Positions 6,994-12,064 of a stretch of DNA of 12,064 bases are shown here, one piece after another. The stretch is from the NCBI GenBank assembly GCA_964630015.1, contig CAZVTJ010000022.1, forward strand, positions 1 to 12,064. Reading direction: 5' to 3'. The position numbers and the translations under genes are program-made. The stretch's first letter is position 1. The number at the start of each line of letters is the position of its first letter. Source of the stretch: CAZERT01 sp964630015 (GTDB lineage Bacteria; Patescibacteriota; Microgenomatia; UBA10105; UBA927). The notes below the pieces were generated by a model. It was not told the DNA's origin. It was given only the letters and a program-made list of their open reading frames with translations, and did not search any database.

Positions 6994-8134
6994 CAAACGA
7001 TTAATGGGTAGTGTCGTAATACCATTTGTATTACTGGGTTTCGTTTTTACTCTGTTTTCCTATTTTTTTGTCGACGCAAACCTTGTACTTTCCCATATTC
7101 CCATTGTCCAGACTATCCTTGGGGGCATGCGTATGTTATTTTTGGCGAACAGGGGATTGGTAGCGGGTTTATACGTTTTGTTGCTTGCCGGCTATTTTTT
7201 TGTGTATTTTTTACTGTTAAAAAATATCGGGAAATTTCCCCAAAGTTTCCGGTACGGGTTCATACCTGTATTTATCAGCGTCTATACGGTTTTGGTGTTT
7301 TCCTATCCGGCGACTTCATATGATCTTTTTAACTATATGGCCACGGCAAAAGTGACCTTTATTCACAAGGAAAATCCGTATGTCGTGATGCCAATCGATA
7401 TTGCCAATGATCCAATTCTTGCTTACACGCGTGCAGCAAACAAAACCTCTTTATACGGTCCTGTTTGGATTGCTATGACTTCGGCACCAATTCTTTTGGG
7501 TGGAGGAAATGTATGGGTAACCATGGTATTGTTTCGGGTGGTAACCATATTACTGCTGCTTTTTACTTCATATATTCTTTTCCGTTTGAGCGATGATTTG
7601 GTGAAACCAGCGTTTTTTGCATTGAATCCACTGGTGATCCTTGAAGTCGGATCTGCGGGACACAATGACATCGCAATGATTTCGTTCCTTTTGTTGGCTT
7701 TGTTCATGCTTTTTGGAAGAAAAACAGCTAAACGGGGTATTGCATACGGATCATATCTATTATCCGTATTGGTGAAGGGCGTAACAATAGTTGTACTGCC
7801 GTTTCTGTTTTTCCGTTTTCGGTTGCAAACATTGTGGAGACTTTTATTTTGGGTGCTTTTCACCGTATTTGTTGTCGCTGCTCCGATTCGTGAAGAATTG
7901 TATCCATGGTACGCCGTATGGTTTTTGCCGTTTGCCGCACTGCTGGATAACAGGAAATTTGAAAAGGGTTTTGCCATAGCTTTGTCCGTCGGGTTGGAAT
8001 TGCGGCATGTACCGTATATGGTGATGGGGTATTACGAAGGACCCGGGCCGATGTTGCGCATCGTGTGCACAATCCTTCCCTTAGCTGTGTATTTTCTGTT
8101 TCTTACAATGCGTAAAAAACGATCCATACTATGA
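6986..8134 (+). CDS. GT-C mannosyltransferase-type membrane protein (GT87/MptB-like)
   Basis: A 382-residue polytopic membrane protein starting at ATG 6986 (MRTKRLMGSVVIPFVLLGFVF). The frame is open to 6896, but the extra 30 residues would overlap the preceding gene and lack family character. Motifs on predicted outer loops: SYDLFNY (111-117), HKENPY (127-132), SLYGPVW (155-161), NPLVILE (214-220), AGHND (224-228) and LYPWY (305-309). The set of an early Tyr-Asp, NPY, YGP and a later GHND fits polyprenyl-phosphate-mannose-dependent alpha-mannosyltransferases of the GT87/MptA-MptB kind. Asp113 is the best candidate catalytic acid. Mannose as donor sugar is inferred from the family. It differs clearly in motif set from the three PMT/ArnT-like genes at the left, so it is a separate GT-C lineage rather than a further copy. 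It overlaps the next gene by ATGA; its own start follows a duplicated junction. Confidence 0.83.
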   Translation: MRTKRLMGSVVIPFVLLGFVFTLFSYFFVDANLVLSHIPIVQTILGGMRMLFLANRGLVAGLYVLLLAGYFFVYFLLLKNIGKFPQSFRYGFIPVFISVYTVLVFSYPATSYDLFNYMATAKVTFIHKENPYVVMPIDIANDPILAYTRAANKTSLYGPVWIAMTSAPILLGGGNVWVTMVLFRVVTILLLLFTSYILFRLSDDLVKPAFFALNPLVILEVGSAGHNDIAMISFLLLALFMLFGRKTAKRGIAYGSYLLSVLVKGVTIVVLPFLFFRFRLQTLWRLLFWVLFTVFVVAAPIREELYPWYAVWFLPFAALLDNRKFEKGFAIALSVGLELRHVPYMVMGYYEGPGPMLRIVCTILPLAVYFLFLTMRKKRSIL

Positions 8135-9726
8135 AATATATCCGTCCATTTATCCCTATTTCGATAATTATTCTTGTGTGGGTATATCTAGCGCGTAGCT
8201 TATTTGGCCCATGGTTTCTTCCTACCCATGATGGGGAATACCATATTATCCGGTTTATGGAATTTTATCGTGTTCTGGCATCGGGTACATTTATCCCGCG
8301 ATGGGCTCCGACACTCAACAGCGGTTTCGGAATTCCCATTTTTATTTTCCATTATCCATTTCCTAATTATGTTTCCGCATTGCTCCACGTGTTCGGAATT
8401 GAGTTCGTTGATACCCTGAAAATTTCGATGGCACTTGCTTATTTGGTTGCTTCCTTTGGGAGTTATGTCTTTTTGCGTCGATATTTTTCCCGATTTTCTT
8501 CCGCTTTGGGAACTCTTGCCATGATGAGCGTTCCGTACTGGTTTGTCGATTTGCTGGTTCGCGGATCCGTAGGGGAAGTATGGGCGATTGCATGGGTATT
8601 TTTCGGTTTGGCGGCAATTGCCTGGGATCGGAAAGCCCTGTTTTCAGTTGCGCTTGCCTTATTGGTGTTAAGCCATAACATTTTGGCACTTCTGTTTTTT
8701 CCGCTCTTTCTATTCGTGCTTTCTTGGCAATCGAAAAGAGAATTTTTGCCCTGGGTAGTGTTAGGTATCGGAATGAGTGCATTCTTTTGGCTTCCGGCCC
8801 TATATGAACGGCAATTTGTCGTGGGCCTTAATACTGTAAATTTCCGTGATCATTTTGCACAATTGTACGAATTGTTAATTCCGTCCTGGGGTACGGAATT
8901 TTCTGCCGGGAGTGGTTTCGGGAATAAAATGTCCTTTCAGGTCGGGATCGGGCCGCTTTTACTATTGATTTTTGCTCTTTTGATTCTTATTAAAGAAAAG
9001 AATACACAGATGAAACAAACAATAACAATAACGCTAATGGGGTTGTGTGGTGCAGTGTTTTTTATGTTGCCGTATTCAGCTTTTATATGGGAACGACTGG
9101 GTTTTTTGCAGTATGCGCAATACCCTTGGCGGCTGCTTTCGTTCGTGATTCCGGCCACGGCATGGATTGGGGCTTATGTATTTTCCCGTCTTCCGCGTAG
9201 ATTTTCTGTGGGAATAATCCTGTTATGTATTGGAATCATTATTCCCTATACCGCAGGTGTTCGGTATACCCGCCGTGCCGATTCCTATTACCAATCACGC
9301 AGAAATTTTACTGACGGAACATCGTCAATGGGGAACAGTTTTTCCACCATTTGGACACCCTGGAAAGAAACACGTGCAAATTCGCCGATAACGGTGCCGG
9401 ACTTTGTGTCTGTAATACAGATTGAAAAGCAGCCTACGTCCATCACGGCAAGGGTAGAAACTCCAAAGGAAGCACCAATAACAATAAATACCGTATATTA
9501 TCCGGGATGGACAGTATATGTTAACGGAAAGAAACAGGATATCGGATACCAAAAAAGCGGATTGCAAACTTTTATTCTTCCTAGGGGAGCGTATACAATA
9601 CGGACAGTCTTTGAAAAAACGACAGATCGGTTAGTTGCGGAAATTGTTTCTGCAGTATCGCTGGGAAGTATTATTGTATATTCGGCAATACGTAAAATAC
9701 CTGAAGGTACAAAGAAAACTATATGA
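8131..9726 (+). CDS. PTPS-related / YfhO-like membrane protein, paralogue B
   Basis: A 531-residue membrane protein, paralogue of the gene at 3954-5651. Shared landmarks in the same order: THDGEYHIIR (32-41), PRW (56-58), FGIPIFIFHYPFPNY (66-80), FVDLLVRGSVGE (138-149), SHN (181-183), FFWLPALYE (218-226), YPWRLLS (331-337) and, in the outer C-terminal domain, YYPGWTVYVNGKKQD (456-470) with FILPRGAYTI (481-490). It ends with a last helix and a basic tail (RKIPEGTKKTI). It lacks the loop insertion with the heptamer repeat found in paralogue A. The conserved acidic outer loop and the GT-C-like topology suggest a transferase working on lipid-linked sugars, but the family has no proven reaction that I know of. 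The start at 8131 overlaps the previous stop (ATGA) and it overlaps the following gene in the same way, placing it between a GT-C transferase and a GT4 transferase. Confidence 0.83.
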   Translation: MKYIRPFIPISIIILVWVYLARSLFGPWFLPTHDGEYHIIRFMEFYRVLASGTFIPRWAPTLNSGFGIPIFIFHYPFPNYVSALLHVFGIEFVDTLKISMALAYLVASFGSYVFLRRYFSRFSSALGTLAMMSVPYWFVDLLVRGSVGEVWAIAWVFFGLAAIAWDRKALFSVALALLVLSHNILALLFFPLFLFVLSWQSKREFLPWVVLGIGMSAFFWLPALYERQFVVGLNTVNFRDHFAQLYELLIPSWGTEFSAGSGFGNKMSFQVGIGPLLLLIFALLILIKEKNTQMKQTITITLMGLCGAVFFMLPYSAFIWERLGFLQYAQYPWRLLSFVIPATAWIGAYVFSRLPRRFSVGIILLCIGIIIPYTAGVRYTRRADSYYQSRRNFTDGTSSMGNSFSTIWTPWKETRANSPITVPDFVSVIQIEKQPTSITARVETPKEAPITINTVYYPGWTVYVNGKKQDIGYQKSGLQTFILPRGAYTIRTVFEKTTDRLVAEIVSAVSLGSIIVYSAIRKIPEGTKKTI

Positions 9727-10772
9727 ATATCGCATTTGAAACTCGTTCATTTACCAACGGCCATGCAGGGCGGGGGATTGGGGTTTATGCAAAATGCCTG
9801 TATGATGCACTTTTAAAATATTTTCCGGGCAATACCTATATTCCGTTTACCGGTAAGCCGCCAACAGACAAAAATATTGACATAGTACATTATCCATCGT
9901 TTGAACCGTTTTTTGTGACATTGCCGATAAAGTTACCGCAACCGTTCGTGGTAACGATTCATGACCTAACCCCGATTGCATTGCCAAAATTGTTTCCCTT
10001 GGGTGTAAAGGGAAGGATCAAATGGGAAATCCAGCGCAGTTTGGTACGGGGGGCAACGAGGATCATCACGGATTCCCTGCAATCAAAACAGGATGTATCC
10101 AGGTATTGCGGATATCCAGGTGATGCGATTGATCCGATTTATCTTGCGCCACGGGAAGCATTTACCAAAAAATCAGGGAAGAAAAATACAGTTCCCGTAG
10201 GTATTCCGGAGTCGTATTTTCTGTATGTTGGAGACGTAAACAGGAATAAGAATATACTTGGTCTTTTGGGAGCATATGCACAGCTTAAGCAAAACAATAA
10301 GGTAGAATCCCTACCCAAACTGGTTTTGGTCGGTAAGGCACTTATAAATACGAAACTTCCCGAAACCGCGGAAATCGAAGCGACAATCCGTTCGTTACAC
10401 CTGGATAATGATGTTATCCGACCCGGGTTTGTGGAAGATGAAACTCTTGCGGTAATGTACCAACATGCGGTTGCACTCATTCAGCCGTCACTCTACGAAG
10501 GATTCGGTTTTCCCGTTGTTGAGGCCATGGTATCAGGATGCCCCGTGATTACGACTAATGCAGGAAGCCTGAAAGAAATTGCCGGACCTTCCATTACGGT
10601 TCAACCGGATTTACGTTCTCTTGCGGACGGAATGATGCGTTTATTACACCAAACCGAATCCCAAAGGAAAGAAATGGTTGTACAAGGGTTTGCGTGGGTT
10701 GAACAATATAGCTGGAAAAGGGTTGCCACGGAAACCATGGAAACGTACAATAAGGCAATTGTTAAGCGATGA
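9723..10772 (+). CDS. GT4 glycosyltransferase (GT-B fold)
   Basis: A 349-residue cytosolic glycosyltransferase of family 4 with two Rossmann-like halves. N-terminal half: GRGIGVYAKCLYDALL (17-31), the acceptor-side glycine loop, then HDLTP (80-84) and ITDSLQSKQDV (115-125). C-terminal half: YVGDVNRNKNI (168-178), which begins the nucleotide-sugar-binding domain, PGFVEDETLAVMY (234-246), and QPSLYEGFGFPVVEAM (254-269). The last holds the retaining E-x7-E motif (Glu259 and Glu267), followed by CPVITTNAGSLKEIAG. This pattern resembles the mannosyltransferase MtfB-like subgroup, but the donor sugar is not determined by the motifs. It probably adds a sugar to a lipid-linked intermediate on the cytoplasmic face. 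It overlaps both neighbours by ATGA. The length is normal and all expected motifs are intact, so it should be active. Confidence 0.92.
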   Translation: MNIAFETRSFTNGHAGRGIGVYAKCLYDALLKYFPGNTYIPFTGKPPTDKNIDIVHYPSFEPFFVTLPIKLPQPFVVTIHDLTPIALPKLFPLGVKGRIKWEIQRSLVRGATRIITDSLQSKQDVSRYCGYPGDAIDPIYLAPREAFTKKSGKKNTVPVGIPESYFLYVGDVNRNKNILGLLGAYAQLKQNNKVESLPKLVLVGKALINTKLPETAEIEATIRSLHLDNDVIRPGFVEDETLAVMYQHAVALIQPSLYEGFGFPVVEAMVSGCPVITTNAGSLKEIAGPSITVQPDLRSLADGMMRLLHQTESQRKEMVVQGFAWVEQYSWKRVATETMETYNKAIVKR

Positions 10773-11455
10773 ACACGTTATCCGTTATTATTCCCGTTTT
10801 TAATGAAGAAAATACCGTTGATACGGTTCTTTCCCGTGTTTTTGAACAAAAAATATCAGGCTGGAAAAAGGAAATAATTGTTGTCGATGACGGATCAACC
10901 GATGGAACACAGAAAATACTCGAAAAATGGAAAAAGAATTGTCTGGTTGTCTTAAAGAAAAAGAACGAAGGAAAAGGCAGTGCTGTAACAATGGGAATGA
11001 GCAAGGCTAAAGGCGATGTGCTATTAATCCAGGATGCCGACTCAGAGTATGATCCCAATGATTACCCAACGCTTATATCACCCTTTTCCAATCCGAAGGT
11101 TATGGTCGTCTACGGTTCCAGGTTCTTGGGTCCGCACCTTTCAACACAGTTTGTATACGCACAGGGAAATAAATTCGTTACTTTGGTTACTAATATCCTA
11201 TTCAATACCAACATTACCGATATGGAAACGGGATATAAGGTATTTCGAAAGGAAGTCATTCATGGAATTTCAATACAGGCAAAGCGGTTTGATTTTGAAC
11301 CGGAAATTACGGCAAAAATACTAAAAAAAGGGTATCAGATTTATGAAGTGCCGATATCCTATTTCGGAAGGAAGATATCAGAAGGGAAAAAACTCACTTG
11401 GCGTGATGGTATTATTGCATTCATGACATTAATTAGATTCCGTTTTGGTAAATAA
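10769..11455 (+). CDS. Polyprenyl-phosphate sugar synthase, DPM1-like GT2
   Basis: A 228-residue GT-A enzyme. Motifs: SVIIPVFNEENTV (5-17), VVDDGSTDGT (38-47), NEGKGSAVTMGM (66-77), the metal-binding QDADSEYDP (88-96), YGSRFLG (115-121), DMETGYKVFR (151-160), FEPEITAKI (176-184), and the C-terminal FGRKISEGKKLTWRDG (199-214). This is the arrangement of the dolichol-phosphate mannose/glucose synthase group, which transfers a sugar from a nucleotide donor to a polyprenyl phosphate. It has no C-terminal membrane helices, as in the soluble short form of the group. Its product is the donor type that GT-C enzymes need, so it is the natural supplier for the four GT-C genes of this window (inference). 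The start overlaps the previous stop (ATGA). The stop is 4 bases before the flippase start. Confidence 0.9.
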   Translation: MNTLSVIIPVFNEENTVDTVLSRVFEQKISGWKKEIIVVDDGSTDGTQKILEKWKKNCLVVLKKKNEGKGSAVTMGMSKAKGDVLLIQDADSEYDPNDYPTLISPFSNPKVMVVYGSRFLGPHLSTQFVYAQGNKFVTLVTNILFNTNITDMETGYKVFRKEVIHGISIQAKRFDFEPEITAKILKKGYQIYEVPISYFGRKISEGKKLTWRDGIIAFMTLIRFRFGK

Positions 11456-11459
11456 TTTA

Positions 11460-12064
11460 ATGAATAATATTGTCCATAAGTTACGAAACAATCCTTTAAT
11501 CAGCGGTTCCGTGTTGATTTTTTCTGCCTCTGTTTTGTCTAACGTACTTTCTTATGTATATCATCTTTTTTTAGGCCGCTCACTAGGACCTGAGAAATAC
11601 GGTGAATTTTCTTCCCTAAATTCACTTATATATTTACTGATGGTCGCAACCACGGTTGTGGCCACCTCCCTTACAAAATATTTTTCCAAATGCAAGGCAC
11701 ATAAAACTCCGGAACAAGCGCATGACTTGTATCTTCGCTCAAATGCACGCCTGAAGCGTTATTTGCTGATTGGATTCTTTGTTGCCATAGCAGCTTCATA
11801 TCCGGTTTCTGTTTATCTTCATTTAAGTACATGGCTCAGCATTCCGATGATTTACGGAATTTTTTGTTTATTTACACTTATTTCCGTCAATAACAGCGTA
11901 TTTTCGGGATTCCAAAGGTTCGGACTTACGGCGTTATTCGGAACGCTTATTATCTTTCTCCGTTTTCTATTTGCACTTCCCGCGGCACGGTTTGGTGTAT
12001 TTTCAACCGTAACATCGTATTTTATTGCCAACGTTATTACCTACATCATAACGTCTTCCGTTGT
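11460..12064 (+). CDS. Oligosaccharide flippase (Wzx/MATE-MOP type), N-terminal part
   Basis: An open frame starting at ATG 11460, 4 bases after the previous stop, and running off the right edge (201 complete codons visible). The protein begins MNNIVHKLRNNPLISGSVLI. It then shows FSASVLSNVLSYVYHLFLGR and SLGPEKYGEFSSLNSLIYLL, the classic N-terminus of polysaccharide flippases of the MOP superfamily: helix 1, then R-x-L-G-P-x-x-Y-G and helix 2. Four further hydrophobic stretches follow, with a basic cytoplasmic loop (LYLRSNARLKRYLL) and the segment SVNNSVFSGFQRFGL, also typical of this family. The role would be moving a lipid-linked oligosaccharide across the membrane. The full length should be about 400-500 residues, so more than half lies outside the window. 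Its place at the end of the cluster fits export of the glycan built by the upstream enzymes. Confidence 0.87.
   Translation, partial: MNNIVHKLRNNPLISGSVLIFSASVLSNVLSYVYHLFLGRSLGPEKYGEFSSLNSLIYLLMVATTVVATSLTKYFSKCKAHKTPEQAHDLYLRSNARLKRYLLIGFFVAIAASYPVSVYLHLSTWLSIPMIYGIFCLFTLISVNNSVFSGFQRFGLTALFGTLIIFLRFLFALPAARFGVFSTVTSYFIANVITYIITSSV

Noticed and set aside
7423..7977. 184-codon open frame on the minus strand
   Set aside because: It is fully inside the GT-C gene at 6986-8134, which has clear family motifs. The minus-strand translation is low-complexity and basic with no recognisable domain.
8363..8782. 139-codon minus-strand open frame
   Set aside because: Shadow of the second PTPS-related gene; its translation is a charged, unstructured-looking sequence without motifs.
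11647..11658. Short inverted repeat CAACC-AC-GGTTG as a possible hairpin or terminator
   Set aside because: It lies inside the flippase gene, encodes part of a membrane segment, has a 2-base loop and no T-run after it.
1..12064. tRNA, rRNA, CRISPR, insertion sequence or attachment site
   Set aside because: No cloverleaf-like sequence, spaced direct repeats, transposase motifs or terminal inverted repeats were seen, and coding density leaves no room for them.

Overview
The window is a single-direction run of eleven genes, all on the + strand, with almost no non-coding DNA. Neighbours are separated by 1 to 4 bases or overlap by 4 (ATGA), except one 19-base junction. Every gene whose family is recognisable belongs to extracytoplasmic glycan assembly: integral-membrane glycosyltransferases of the GT-C fold, two PTPS-related/YfhO-like membrane proteins, cytosolic GT2 and GT4 transferases, a dolichol-phosphate-mannose-synthase-like GT2, and a lipid-linked-sugar flippase. 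No RNA gene, CRISPR array, transposon, promoter or terminator was found, and no stretch above 20 bases lacks a gene.

Organism (inference): the AT-rich DNA, tight packing, lack of good Shine-Dalgarno sequences, the mix of GT-C, PTPS-related and DUF5667-like proteins, and a heptanucleotide repeat read as a degenerate LPTTNYQ peptide all suggest a Candidate Phyla Radiation bacterium (Patescibacteria), most likely Microgenomates-like. There is no marker gene to confirm this.

Layout. Positions 2-3949: three PMT/ArnT-like GT-C transferases, the first cut by the window edge; genes 1 and 2 are visibly more AT-rich than the rest. Positions 3954-5651: a PTPS-related/YfhO-like membrane protein carrying the heptamer repeat. 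Positions 5648-6412: a WaaE-like GT2. Positions 6409-6966: a small exported protein with a DUF5667-like region. Positions 6986-8134: a GT87/MptB-like GT-C mannosyltransferase-type protein, preceded by a duplicated stop-start junction that leaves a four-codon mini-ORF. Positions 8131-9726: the second PTPS-related paralogue. Positions 9723-10772: a GT4 transferase. Positions 10769-11455: a DPM1-like GT2. Positions 11460 to the end: the N-terminal part of a Wzx/MurJ-type flippase.

How they may work together (inference): the DPM1-like enzyme would load a sugar onto a polyprenyl phosphate. The GT2 and GT4 enzymes would build a lipid-linked glycan on the cytoplasmic face, and the flippase would move it outward. 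The GT-C proteins, which use polyprenyl-phosphate sugars on the outer face, would extend it or transfer sugars to a surface acceptor. The exported DUF5667-like protein and the two PTPS-related proteins are the least understood parts.
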